A DNA stretch of 34,761 bases, taken from Phycisphaerales bacterium UBA1161. GTDB taxonomy: Bacteria > Planctomycetota > Phycisphaerae > Tepidisphaerales > Tepidisphaeraceae. Below are positions 16,498 to 23,640 of this stretch, piece by piece (position 1 is the stretch's first letter; each line of letters begins with the position of its first letter). Location: contig DBZL01000017.1 in assembly GCA_002311745.1 (NCBI GenBank), positions 1 to 34,761 of the forward strand, in the 5' to 3' direction. The notes under the pieces were generated by a model, which saw nothing but the letters and a program-made list of their open reading frames with translations, did no database searches and was not told the DNA's origin. Position numbers and translations under genes: made by a program.

Positions 16498-16534
16498 TTT
16501 CTTCACGTTTCATCGTGCGCGAAACGTGAAGAAA
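16498..16534. repeat. Hairpin, 14-bp stem, rpsC-rplP junction
   Basis: TTTCTTCACGTTTC (16498-16511) pairs perfectly with GAAACGTGAAGAAA (16521-16534) over a 9-base loop. It nearly fills the gap between rpsC (stop at 16539) and rplP (start at 16472). No relation to the other hairpin families is visible. Confidence 0.9.
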
Positions 16535-16538
16535 ACAA

Positions 16539-17237
16539 TCAGCGCCTTCCTCTTCGCGGGCCTCCGCCGGGACGAACATCCGTCTCCAACACTTCCTCGC
16601 CGTACATGCCGCGATAAATCCAGACCTTCACGCCGATGGTGCCGTAGGTCGTGAAGGCGATGGCGTAGCCGTAGTTCACGTCCGCCTGCAGCGTGGTCAG
16701 GGGCACCGAGCCCGTAACAGACTTTTCGCTGCGGGCGATTTCGGCGCCGCCCAGACGCCCGCTGACGCCGATGCGAATGCCCTTGGCCCCGGCCTGCATC
16801 GTCGCTTCCATGCGCATCTTCATCACGCGGCGGAAACTGGCGCGCTTCTTGAGCTGCTCGGCAATCGCCTCGGCGACCAGTTGCGCGTTCAAGTCCGGGT
16901 TCTTGATCTCGATGACCTTGAGCGGGGCCACTTTCCGCTTGATCAGGTCTTCCAGTTCCTCGCGCAGCTTGTCGACTTCGGCGCCCTTGGGCCCAATGAC
17001 CAGGCCCGGACGCGCGGTTTTCAAGGTGATCGTCACTTCCTCGCGCGTGCGCTCGATGAGGATGTCGGCGACGGCGGCGAAAGGCGGGTGGCGATTCAGC
17101 TTTTCATCGATAAACCGGCGGACGCGATGGTCCTCGACCAGGAAGTCCCCGAACGCCGACTTGGGCGCGTACCATCGGCTCTTCCAGTCCTCGGTGATGC
17201 CGGTGCGAAAACCGATCGGATTAACCTTTTGACCCAT
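16539..17237 (-). CDS. rpsC: Ribosomal protein S3
   Basis: A 232-residue protein at the mRNA entry site. MGQKVNPIGFRTGITEDWKS at the start, the KH domain with RPGLVIGPKGAEVDKLREEL, and the C-terminal GVSGRLGGAEIARSEK are standard. I start it at 17237, with AGGA upstream; this overlaps the end of rplV by 17 bases, which suggests translational coupling. The frame is open to 17273, but the added residues are not family-like. It ends in a basic GGPRRGRR tail. Confidence 0.97.
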   Translation of the reverse strand: MGQKVNPIGFRTGITEDWKSRWYAPKSAFGDFLVEDHRVRRFIDEKLNRHPPFAAVADILIERTREEVTITLKTARPGLVIGPKGAEVDKLREELEDLIKRKVAPLKVIEIKNPDLNAQLVAEAIAEQLKKRASFRRVMKMRMEATMQAGAKGIRIGVSGRLGGAEIARSEKSVTGSVPLTTLQADVNYGYAIAFTTYGTIGVKVWIYRGMYGEEVLETDVRPGGGPRRGRR

Positions 17238-17595
17238 GAGTAACGTCCTTCGCGTCCTTGGACTTTCGTTCATCCAGCGTCACCACCAGGTGGCTGGTGC
17301 GCTTGAGGATGGAATAGGCCTTGCCGCGGTCCTTGGGCTGAAACCGCTTGATGACCGGGCCGGGATCAACCCAGCACTTGGCGACGTACAGGGCATTTCG
17401 AGAGCGGACTTCCTGCTCGGCGGCGTTGGCGACGGCGCTGCGGAGGACCTTTTCGATCATGCCGCTGGCCCGTTGCTTGGAGAATTGCAGGAGGGTGATG
17501 GCGTCGTCCACGTCGCGGCCGCGGATCAGGTCCATCAGCAGCCGCGCCTTCCGCGGCGCGATCCTGGCAAACCGATGTTTGGCTTCAAAAGGCAT
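17221..17595 (-). CDS. rplV: Ribosomal protein L22
   Basis: A 124-residue protein with a loop that lines the exit tunnel. APRKARLLMDLIRGRDVDDA, VLRSAVANAAEQ and KRFQPKDRGKAYSILKRTSH are the family motifs, the last including the tunnel loop. The C-terminal 15 residues (ERKSKDAKDVTHGSKG) extend beyond the usual end because of the overlap with rpsC. AGGA precedes the ATG at 17595. Confidence 0.95.
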   Translation of the reverse strand: MPFEAKHRFARIAPRKARLLMDLIRGRDVDDAITLLQFSKQRASGMIEKVLRSAVANAAEQEVRSRNALYVAKCWVDPGPVIKRFQPKDRGKAYSILKRTSHLVVTLDERKSKDAKDVTHGSKG

Positions 17596-17614
17596 AAATC
17601 ATTCCTGCCACGCA

Positions 17615-17944
17615 CTAACTGCTGGCCGGCGCCGGGGCCGGAGCCGCGCCGCCCGCGGCTGCCGCCGCGGCCGCGACCGCCGCCTTCTTACCGCTGTGGC
17701 CCTTGAATATCCGCGTCGGCGAAAACTCGCCCAGCTTGTGCCCGACCATGTCTTCCTGAACGAACACCTTCAAAAACTTGTTGCCGTTGTGGACCTCAAA
17801 CGTATGGCCCACGAATTCCGGAATGATGGTGCAGGCCCGAGCCCACGTCTTGATCGGCTGCTTGGCGCGGTTCTCGTTGAGCTTCGACACCTTGCGGAAA
17901 AGCTTCTCGTCAACGAAGGGACCCTTCTTTGCGCTACGGCTCAT
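17615..17944 (-). CDS. rpsS: Ribosomal protein S19 with an Ala-rich tail
   Basis: A head protein of the small subunit, 109 residues compared with about 92. It begins [19 protein letters not shown] and contains [22 protein letters not shown] and [20 protein letters not shown]. After the core comes [19 protein letters not shown], an alanine/proline tail that is probably disordered. GGGAG precedes the ATG at 17944. Confidence 0.95.
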   Translation of the reverse strand: MSRSAKKGPFVDEKLFRKVSKLNENRAKQPIKTWARACTIIPEFVGHTFEVHNGNKFLKVFVQEDMVGHKLGEFSPTRIFKGHSGKKAAVAAAAAAAGGAAPAPAPASS

Positions 17945-17964
17945 ATCTGCTCCCAGTCACCGGT

Positions 17965-18056
17965 CAAATTCGAAATTCGAATGACAAATGACGAATGAAA
18001 AAAAATGCATCCGTCCGCGCTCATTCGAATTTCGTCATTCGTCATTCGTCATTCCA
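17965..18056. repeat. ATGACGAA repeat array with inverted halves, rplB-rpsS junction
   Basis: The left part (17965-17997) carries AAATTCGAATGACAAATGACG; the right part (18021-18055) carries the complementary ATTCGTCATTCGTCATTC run. It uses the same unit as the argB-argF array (7242-7370), here between two ribosomal genes. Pairing is imperfect because the unit number differs in the two halves. Confidence 0.78.
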
Positions 18057-18058
18057 CG

Positions 18059-18928
18059 TCAAAGGTTCACCGTCTGCGGGCGTTGCTGATGCGTGCCGAA
18101 CTTTCGGCGGCGCAGGATCAGTTTCTCGCTGTTTTTGCGCGGGCTGCGGGTGATTCCGCCCTTGGCGGGGACGCCGGTCCGGCTCACCGGATGGCGTCCG
18201 CCGTTGCTGCGGCCCTCGCCGCCGCCCAGCGGATGATCGATGGGATTCATGGCCTTGGCCCGCGTGTGCGGCCTTTTGCCCATGTTCCGCATGCGCCCGG
18301 CTTTGCCGATGCTAACGTTGATCCAATCCAGGTTCCCCAACTGCCCGATGGTGGCGCGACAGGCGCTGCGCACGCGGCGCATTTCGCCGGAGGGCAGAAT
18401 GATGACCGCCCACAGCCCTTCGCGCGCTCCCAGCCTTCCTACGCCGCCGGCGGTTCGCACCAGCTTGCCCCCCTGCCCGGGATTCATCTCGATGTTGTGA
18501 ATCTCCAGGCCCGTGGGGATGTTGACCAGGGGAAGACAGTTGCCGATTTCCGGCGGAGCGTCGGGACCGGCCACCACCTTCGCGCCGACTTTCAGCCCGT
18601 TGGGACAAAGGATGTACGACTTGGTGCCGTCCTCGTATTTGATCAGGGCGATGTGCACGCTGCGGTTGGGATCGTACTCGATGGCTTCGACGGCGGCAGG
18701 CATGCCGTCCTTGGCGTTGCGCTTGAAGTCGATCAGCCGATACAGACGCTTGGAGCCGCCGCCGTGATGCTTGACGGTGATGATCCCCCGATGGTTGCGG
18801 CCGTTGGCGCGGCACTGCCCGATCACCAGCGACGGCTCGGGCTCGAACTTGGTCAGCACGGCGCCGTAATCGAGCACCGATCCGGCGCGCCGGCCGGGGG
18901 AGGTCGGATTGTAATATTTGATCGCCAT
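18059..18928 (-). CDS. rplB: Ribosomal protein L2
   Basis: A 289-residue protein required for subunit association and peptidyl transferase. Motifs: YNPTSPGRRAGSVLDY at the start, GRNHRGIITVKHHGGGSKRL, RTAGGVGRLGAREGLWAVI, and in the C-terminus NPIDHPLGGGEGRSNGGRHP, which holds the catalytically important His region. The length is slightly above the usual 275. GGAG precedes the ATG at 18928. It lies between rplW and rpsS, with a repeat on each side. Confidence 0.97.
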   Translation of the reverse strand: MAIKYYNPTSPGRRAGSVLDYGAVLTKFEPEPSLVIGQCRANGRNHRGIITVKHHGGGSKRLYRLIDFKRNAKDGMPAAVEAIEYDPNRSVHIALIKYEDGTKSYILCPNGLKVGAKVVAGPDAPPEIGNCLPLVNIPTGLEIHNIEMNPGQGGKLVRTAGGVGRLGAREGLWAVIILPSGEMRRVRSACRATIGQLGNLDWINVSIGKAGRMRNMGKRPHTRAKAMNPIDHPLGGGEGRSNGGRHPVSRTGVPAKGGITRSPRKNSEKLILRRRKFGTHQQRPQTVNL

Positions 18929-18944
18929 GGCTTACTCCAAAACA

Positions 18945-18968
18945 AGCCCCGCATGTCCATGCGGGGCT
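18945..18968. repeat. Palindrome family A, copy 2, rplW-rplB junction
   Basis: AGCCCCGCATG and CATGCGGGGCT, 11-bp arms, flank a two-base loop. On the minus strand it is followed by TTGTTTT, an interrupted T-run, and then by the rplB ribosome-binding site. This makes it a possible weak terminator or attenuator inside the operon. Other copies are at 11402-11425 and 31887-31910. Confidence 0.88.
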
Positions 18969-18973
18969 CCGGG

Positions 18974-19252
18974 TCAATACAATTCGATCCTCGAATTCTC
19001 ATCCAGCGTGATGATCGCGCGCTTCCAATCGCTGGTGCGCGACAGGCCGGCGCGGGAGCGCCGCGGCTTGCCCTTGCGGTTCATCGTCCGCACATCCAGC
19101 ACGCGCACCTTGTAAAGCGACTCGATCGCCCGGCGAATCTGCACCTTGTTGGCGCTCTGACGCACCTGAAACGCGTAGACGTTGCGCGTCTCCTGCTGAT
19201 GCGTGCTCTTTTCCGTGACCAGCGGCTTGATGATGACGTTGATGCTGTCCAT
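18974..19252 (-). CDS. rplW: Ribosomal protein L23
   Basis: A 92-residue protein at the tunnel exit, where trigger factor and SRP dock. IIKPLVTEKSTHQQE, VYAFQVRQSANKVQIRRAIE and the NRKGKPRRSRAGLSRTSDWK segment are typical. AAGAGG lies upstream of the ATG at 19252. It lies 10 bases after rplD. Confidence 0.95.
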   Translation of the reverse strand: MDSINVIIKPLVTEKSTHQQETRNVYAFQVRQSANKVQIRRAIESLYKVRVLDVRTMNRKGKPRRSRAGLSRTSDWKRAIITLDENSRIELY

Positions 19253-19262
19253 GTCGCGCCTC

Positions 19263-19877
19263 TTACGCCAGAATCTTTTCCAAACCCGCCTTGGTCAGCA
19301 GGAGCGTGCGGTTCCGCAAAATGTCCCACGCGTTGAGCTGCGCCACGGTGGTCAACACGGTGCGATCGAGGTTGCGGGCCGAGCGCTCGACGGATTCGTC
19401 CCGGCCGTCGATGGCCAGCAGGCAGCTTCGGTCGATGCCCAGGGCCTTGTAAATCCTGGCCATGTGCTTGGTCTTGGCCTCCGGCAACTTTAATTCATCG
19501 AGCACGCGGATGTCGTTGCTCTGCAACTTCATAAGAATGGCGCTGTTGCGTGCCAGCCGCCGGGCCTTCTTGGGCAGCGCCTGGCGCCAATCCTTGGGAC
19601 GTTTCTGCTTGGCGTGTCCGCCGCCCTTCTTGATGGGGTTGCGGATTCCGCCGGTGCGGGCGTTGCCCGTGCCCTTTTGGCGAAACACCTTTCGCGTAGA
19701 GCCGGCGACCTCGCCGCGGGCCAGCGTGCGCACGGTGCCCTGCCGCTGGTTGGCGTGATAGGCGACGATCGCCTGCTTCAGCAGCTCCTTGCGGACCTGC
19801 CCGCCCAGCTTGGCTTCGTCGACCTGAAGGCTCTGAACCTTCTGGCCATTCTGATCGAATACCGGAACCTCTATCAT
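19263..19877 (-). CDS. rplD: Ribosomal protein L4
   Basis: A 204-residue protein with a loop in the exit tunnel; in Escherichia coli it also represses the S10 operon, but no evidence for that can be read here. RQGTVRTLARGEVAGSTRK, FRQKGTGNARTGG and the GGGHAKQKRPKDWRQALPK loop are diagnostic. The ATG at 19877 overlaps the rplC stop as ATGA, which indicates translational coupling. Confidence 0.96.
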   Translation of the reverse strand: MIEVPVFDQNGQKVQSLQVDEAKLGGQVRKELLKQAIVAYHANQRQGTVRTLARGEVAGSTRKVFRQKGTGNARTGGIRNPIKKGGGHAKQKRPKDWRQALPKKARRLARNSAILMKLQSNDIRVLDELKLPEAKTKHMARIYKALGIDRSCLLAIDGRDESVERSARNLDRTVLTTVAQLNAWDILRNRTLLLTKAGLEKILA

Positions 19878-20566
19878 GGCTTAACCGCCTGCTTCTTATC
19901 TTTATCCGTCTCCGCTTTCACCTGAGCCGTGACGCTCTTGCGCACGAACAGGAGCCCGCCGTTGGGTCCGGGCAGGGCTCCTATGATGAGCAGGAGACTG
20001 TTTTCGGCATCGACCTTGAGCAGCCGGTGGTTGCGCGTGGTGACGCGATCCATGCCCATATGCCCGGCCATGCGCACGCCCTTCTTGGGCTTGCCGCACT
20101 GGCCGCGCCAGGTGGCGCGCGACGCGATGGAACCGGGGGAGCGGTGCTTGCGCTCGGTGCCGTGGGAATTGCATTGGCCGCCGAAGTGGTGACGCTTCAT
20201 GACGCCGGCCGTGCCCTTGCCCTTGCTGGTGCCGATCACGTCCACGAACTTAACGTCGTTGAACAACTCCACGCCGACCTTGGCGCCGGCGGTCAAATTC
20301 GTCGGCTCCTTGAGGCGTACTTCGCGGAAAAACCGCTTGGGGCCGACGCCCGCCTTGGCCGCGTGACCGATCAGCGGGATCGTGCTCAACTTGGCCTTGA
20401 CGTCCTCAAAGCCAAGCTGCACGGCGTTGTAGCCGTCGCTGTCGACGGTCTTCACTTGCGTCACGTGACACGGCCCCGCCTGCACGACGGTCACGGGCAC
20501 GCTGGTGCCCTTGTCGTCGTACGCGCGGGTCGTCCCTACTTTCTTGCCCAACAATGCTGGGGTCAT
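19874..20566 (-). CDS. rplC: Ribosomal protein L3
   Basis: A 230-residue early assembly protein near the peptidyl transferase centre. It starts MTPALLGKKVGTTRAYDDKG and contains VIGTSKGKGTAGVMKRHHFG, SHGTERKHRSPGSIA and RMAGHMGMDRVTTRN. The ATG at 20566 is chosen because GAGG precedes it; the frame is open to 20590. The tail (ETDKDKKQAVKP) is charged. The 129-base gap to rpsJ holds a small hairpin. Confidence 0.96.
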   Translation of the reverse strand: MTPALLGKKVGTTRAYDDKGTSVPVTVVQAGPCHVTQVKTVDSDGYNAVQLGFEDVKAKLSTIPLIGHAAKAGVGPKRFFREVRLKEPTNLTAGAKVGVELFNDVKFVDVIGTSKGKGTAGVMKRHHFGGQCNSHGTERKHRSPGSIASRATWRGQCGKPKKGVRMAGHMGMDRVTTRNHRLLKVDAENSLLLIIGALPGPNGGLLFVRKSVTAQVKAETDKDKKQAVKP

Positions 20567-20695
20567 GCGACAAAACCTCACCCGCGACACGCGGCCCGTT
20601 TTGCGGGCGGTCGGGTTCTTGGATGAACCCCGCGGTCCGGCAAAGCCGACAACGAAAAACGCCCCTTAAGAGCAGGGACGCATGCACAATAAAAG
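20567..20695. other. rpsJ-rplC spacer with a small hairpin
   Basis: GGGTTC and GAACCC (20613-20630) form a 6-bp stem with a 6-base loop. A CCCG/CGGG pair lies next to it. There is no T-run on the minus strand. This is the longest spacer of the cluster and could hold a regulatory structure, but nothing recognisable is present. Confidence 0.4.
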
Positions 20696-21004
20696 TTAAG
20701 CCTTGATCTTCACAAATACACCGGCCGGCACCACCAGGCGATTGAGCGCTTCCACCGTCCTGGCGGTGGGCTCGAAAATATCGATGACGCGCTTGTGCGT
20801 CCGCATCTCAAACTGCTCGCGACTTTTCTTGTCGATGTGCGGGCTGCGCAACACCGTATAGCGCTCGATGCGGGTGGGCATCGGGATCGGGCCGCATACG
20901 CGCGCATTGGTCCGCTTGGCATGGTCGACGATTTCCTTCGCCGACGCATCCAGGGCGCGATGGTCGTAAGCTTCCATCCGAATCCTGATCCGATCACCCG
21001 TCAT
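20696..21004 (-). CDS. rpsJ: Ribosomal protein S10
   Basis: A 102-residue head protein of the small subunit, first gene of the S10 cluster; in other bacteria it also works as NusE in antitermination. [39 protein letters not shown] and [18 protein letters not shown] are family motifs. The ATG at 21004 has only a weak GGA upstream. A promoter-like site lies about 70-100 bases upstream on the minus strand. Confidence 0.97.
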   Translation of the reverse strand: MTGDRIRIRMEAYDHRALDASAKEIVDHAKRTNARVCGPIPMPTRIERYTVLRSPHIDKKSREQFEMRTHKRVIDIFEPTARTVEALNRLVVPAGVFVKIKA

Positions 21005-21072
21005 ACCGGCAATTCCGTTTCCAAATCCGCCAACCCCTCGCGGTCGCCATTATCGCGCCAAAAAGGGGAAAG

Positions 21073-21107
21073 ACGAGGAACTCTAACAGTCGCTATTACC
21101 TTGTCAA
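21073..21107 (-). promoter_or_regulatory. Candidate promoter of the S10 ribosomal cluster
   Basis: On the minus strand, a perfect TTGACA (21107-21102) is followed after 16 bases by TAGAGT (21085-21080), which matches TATAAT at four of six positions. Transcription would start near 21073 and give a leader of about 70 bases before rpsJ. Confidence 0.55.
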
Positions 21108-21273
21108 GCCGTGAGGTAGGCGAATTTGACCTGTCCAAGACCTGAGGGGCTCGTGACGCGGCGGACAGACGTTTGGCTCTTCCGCAAGGCGTTTGATCAA
21201 GGTTCGCGCGGTTGAGTCGCGGTTCGATTTCAGCAAAGAATCGATCTATAGAACAATCGCGGCGCATTCGCGC

Positions 21274-21324
21274 GTGCAAAATTTGCGAAATTTGTACGAC
21301 GAAATGGGGACACGAAGTTATACT
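21274..21324 (+). promoter_or_regulatory. Candidate operator and -10 box of the first GH28 gene
   Basis: GTGCAAAATTT and GAAATTTGTAC form a 24-base near-palindrome (21274-21297). The -10-like TATACT lies 22 bases further (21319-21324). The same arrangement recurs at 23532-23582 before the paralogous gene, with the same 24-base span. No good -35 box is seen, which is compatible with an activator-dependent promoter. This is inferred; the protein that binds is unknown. Confidence 0.5.
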
Positions 21325-21383
21325 GCGTCGGGGCAACGGGAGAGAACGGGGGTTGGGGTTCACACCATGAAGGGGTTTTTCCA

Positions 21384-22919
21384 ATGCGATATTTGCAGAT
21401 TGACCGCCAGCGTCGGGCGGCGAGGCGACGCGTGCATTATTCGTCTGTGTTGAGCGGGACGGCGCTGCTCTTGGGACCGCTGGCCGGGACGACAGCGGTC
21501 TGGGCCGACGATCCGATCTTTCCGTACATTCCATCGAATCCCAACAACGATCCGGATTACTACGACATCACCAACCCCCAGTACGGCGGCAGCACCAGCG
21601 CATCGGCCGCGACCAACGCCGCGGCCATCAACGCCGCGCTGAACGCTTGCAGCACCGCCGGCGGCGGGACGGTGGTCATACCGGCCGGAATATTCCAGTG
21701 CGCTCCGATGAGCCTGAACGGCCTGAGCAACGTCAATCTCCAGGTCGACGGAACGCTGCAAGCGCCGGACATGGCGGACTTCGGCAGCAACCCGGCGGGG
21801 AGCTATTACATCTACTGGAAGTACGCCTACAACGACATGCTGAGCGGCTCGGGCACCATCGACGGCAACGGCGCTTCCTGGTCGGGAAGCAGCTCCAAGC
21901 CAAAGTTCATCAATTTCTCCAACGGCCAAGTCGTCGCCGTGGAGAACCTGCACGTGCAGAACACACCCAAAGAAGGCTTCACCTTCAGCGGCAGCCAAAC
22001 CGCCGACGTCACGTTCGACGGTGTGACGGTCTTCAATCCTTCGAATTCGCCCAACACCGACGGCATCGACCCCAACGGCAACAATATTCTGATCGAAAAC
22101 TGCAACGTCTCCACCGGCGACGACGACATCGCGCTCAAGTGCAGCCCCAGCAACGTCCAAAACGGCTGCAATAACATCAGGATCACCAACTGCACGTTCG
22201 GCTACGGGCACGGGTTGTCCATTGGTGGACAAACCAACATGGGCCTCACCAACATGACCGTCACCAACTGCACCTTCACCAACACCAACTACGGCTTCCG
22301 CCTCAAAGCCGGAAAAGGCAACGGCGGGGTGGTCAAGAACGTCACCTTCAGCAACTGCACGATGACGAATGTCAGCACTGCGATCGTCATCAACAGCTGG
22401 TATGACAGCGGCGACCATTACGGCCACAACGAGTGGCCGCCTAATGGTTTTTTGCATGGGCTTGCCAATCCCAAAGATCCTTCCGTCACGGTTGACGAAG
22501 TCAATAACACCGATGCGTATCCGTTCTTCGATAATATCTCTTTCAGCAACATTAACGCGACGTGCGCCGGCAACTACAACGTTGCGATCATTTACGGTCT
22601 GAACAGCACCCCGGCAGATTCCACCGACCAACCGCCACGTAACATCGACAGCATTTCATTCAGCAACGTGAACCTCATCGGCGACCCCAGCGGCTCTTGG
22701 GGAGCGGATATTTACTACGCGTCCAACCTGGACCTCTCGGGCCTGAACGTCACGGCTACCAACAGTCCCAACTTTGAAGAATACGGCGATACTTTCGTGC
22801 CGGAACCGGCCACGGCATCCGTGGCACTGCTGGGATGGGCGGGGCTGCTTCTGTGCCGACAACGCCGCAAACCGGCACACGCGCCGGTTCCGCTGAGTAG
22901 CCACACCGCGTCGGGTTGA
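21384..22919 (+). CDS. Secreted GH28 polygalacturonase-like protein with PEP-CTERM anchor
   Basis: Predicted to hydrolyse polygalacturonan or a related uronic-acid polysaccharide outside the cytoplasm. The 511-residue protein has a long basic N-region (RQRRAARRR), a hydrophobic core and a cleavage site near AVWA-DD at about residue 41. The GH28 right-handed beta-helix carries all active-site motifs: NTDGID (about 224-229), GDDD (about 245-248), GHG (about 275-277) and RLK (about 306-308, where RIK is usual). Asn/Thr-rich ITNCTF/VTNCTF turns match the helix coils. It ends VPEPATASVALLGWAG, then LLLCRQRRK: a PEP-CTERM sorting signal for exosortase. GAAGGGG precedes the ATG. It is the paralogue of the gene at 23641. 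Confidence 0.9.
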   Translation: MRYLQIDRQRRAARRRVHYSSVLSGTALLLGPLAGTTAVWADDPIFPYIPSNPNNDPDYYDITNPQYGGSTSASAATNAAAINAALNACSTAGGGTVVIPAGIFQCAPMSLNGLSNVNLQVDGTLQAPDMADFGSNPAGSYYIYWKYAYNDMLSGSGTIDGNGASWSGSSSKPKFINFSNGQVVAVENLHVQNTPKEGFTFSGSQTADVTFDGVTVFNPSNSPNTDGIDPNGNNILIENCNVSTGDDDIALKCSPSNVQNGCNNIRITNCTFGYGHGLSIGGQTNMGLTNMTVTNCTFTNTNYGFRLKAGKGNGGVVKNVTFSNCTMTNVSTAIVINSWYDSGDHYGHNEWPPNGFLHGLANPKDPSVTVDEVNNTDAYPFFDNISFSNINATCAGNYNVAIIYGLNSTPADSTDQPPRNIDSISFSNVNLIGDPSGSWGADIYYASNLDLSGLNVTATNSPNFEEYGDTFVPEPATASVALLGWAGLLLCRQRRKPAHAPVPLSSHTASG

Positions 22920-22992
22920 TTGGGGGTTTGTCCGTGCGACATGGACAGATCCGATTTGGGCCATCAGCGATTTTGACTCGAAGGGAGAGACC

Positions 22993-23394
22993 ATGTTCAC
23001 ACATGCACTGCGCCACCGAGAATCCGGACTCGAACGGGCGGCAGCGTGGAAATGCCAAGTCATGCTCGCGGCCGCGCCGATCGGCCTCATGGCCGCCGCC
23101 GCCCAAACGGCCAGCTTCAACTCGCTCTATTTCTTTCAAGGAGGCAGCGACGGGCGGAACCCGAACGGTTCCCTGCTCCAGTCCGGCTCGATGCTGTACG
23201 GCATGACCGAATATGGCGGCACCTACGGCGACGGAACCATCTTTTCCTTTAATCTCCCCACCGTGCCCGAGCCGGGGACGCTGGGGCTGTTGGCTTTAGC
23301 GGGGGGAACTTTGTGCCTGCGCCGGCAGCGGAACCGAGCGGCACGCGGCGATCACAGCCTCGGCCCGCCGATGGGCGACCCATGGACGCAATAG
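22993..23394 (+). CDS. Small PEP-CTERM protein, remnant of a GloVer-repeat protein
   Basis: A 133-residue secreted protein. A signal peptide (CQVMLAAAPIGLMAAAAQTA) is followed by SLYFFQGGSDGRNPNGSL, then LLQSGSMLYGMTEYGGTYGD, which matches one unit of the Gloeobacter/Verrucomicrobia GloVer tandem repeat (LYGxTxxGGxxxDGTIF). Then comes the PEP-CTERM signal VPEPGTLGLLALAGG and LCLRRQRNR. Typical GloVer proteins have many repeats and several hundred residues, so this looks like an internally deleted copy. The reading frame is intact, and GGGAG precedes the ATG, so it may still be expressed. It sits between the two GH28 genes. Function unknown. Confidence 0.65.
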   Translation: MFTHALRHRESGLERAAAWKCQVMLAAAPIGLMAAAAQTASFNSLYFFQGGSDGRNPNGSLLQSGSMLYGMTEYGGTYGDGTIFSFNLPTVPEPGTLGLLALAGGTLCLRRQRNRAARGDHSLGPPMGDPWTQ

Positions 23395-23531
23395 AGCCCA
23401 AAGAGCTTGGGGCGCGGCCGATGGAGCTTTGGCTAGCCATCGGGAATTTGATGTTAGGTCTGAGCGCCTAAAGCAGCACCTCAATTCCTTCAAAGATTCG
23501 ATCTATAGATCAATCGGCGGTGCGCTTGTGC

Positions 23532-23582
23532 GTGCAAATTTTGCGAAATTTGTACGACGAAATGGGGACACGAAGTTATACT
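23532..23582 (+). promoter_or_regulatory. Candidate operator and -10 box of the second GH28 gene
   Basis: GTGCAAATTT, TGCG and AAATTTGTAC form a 24-base near-palindrome (23532-23555) with perfect CAAATTT/AAATTTG inner arms. TATACT follows at 23577-23582. The surrounding block (about 23485-23640) is nearly the same as that before the first GH28 gene, including CGATCTATAGA upstream and the GGAAGGGG ribosome-binding site downstream. Confidence 0.5.
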
Positions 23583-23640
23583 GCGTCGGGGCTACGGGAG
23601 AGAACGGGGGTTTGGGACTCACCAGGAAGGGGTTTTTCCA

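Larger units (their letters stand above)
21005..21383. other. Divergent regulatory region between rpsJ and the first GH28 gene
   Basis: A gene-free stretch of 379 bases. It holds the S10 promoter candidate (about 21073-21107, minus strand), and from about 21232 the block that is repeated before the second GH28 gene: a near-palindrome (21274-21297), a TATACT box (21319-21324) and a GAAGGGG ribosome-binding site. No gene was found in it. Confidence 0.7.

Noticed and set aside
18945..18968. Full transcription terminator inside the ribosomal operon
   Set aside because: The T-run after it is interrupted (TTGTTTT), and essential genes continue downstream, so at most partial termination is likely.
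21193..21453. Small frame crossing the duplicated control region (also its partner at 23429-23653)
   Set aside because: The two copies do not keep the same peptide, although the DNA is conserved, so selection acts on the DNA and not on a small protein.
21360..22631. A 423-residue minus-strand open frame antisense to the first GH28 gene
   Set aside because: The GH28 motifs on the plus strand are decisive; the antisense frame is Val/Arg/Asp-biased shadow.
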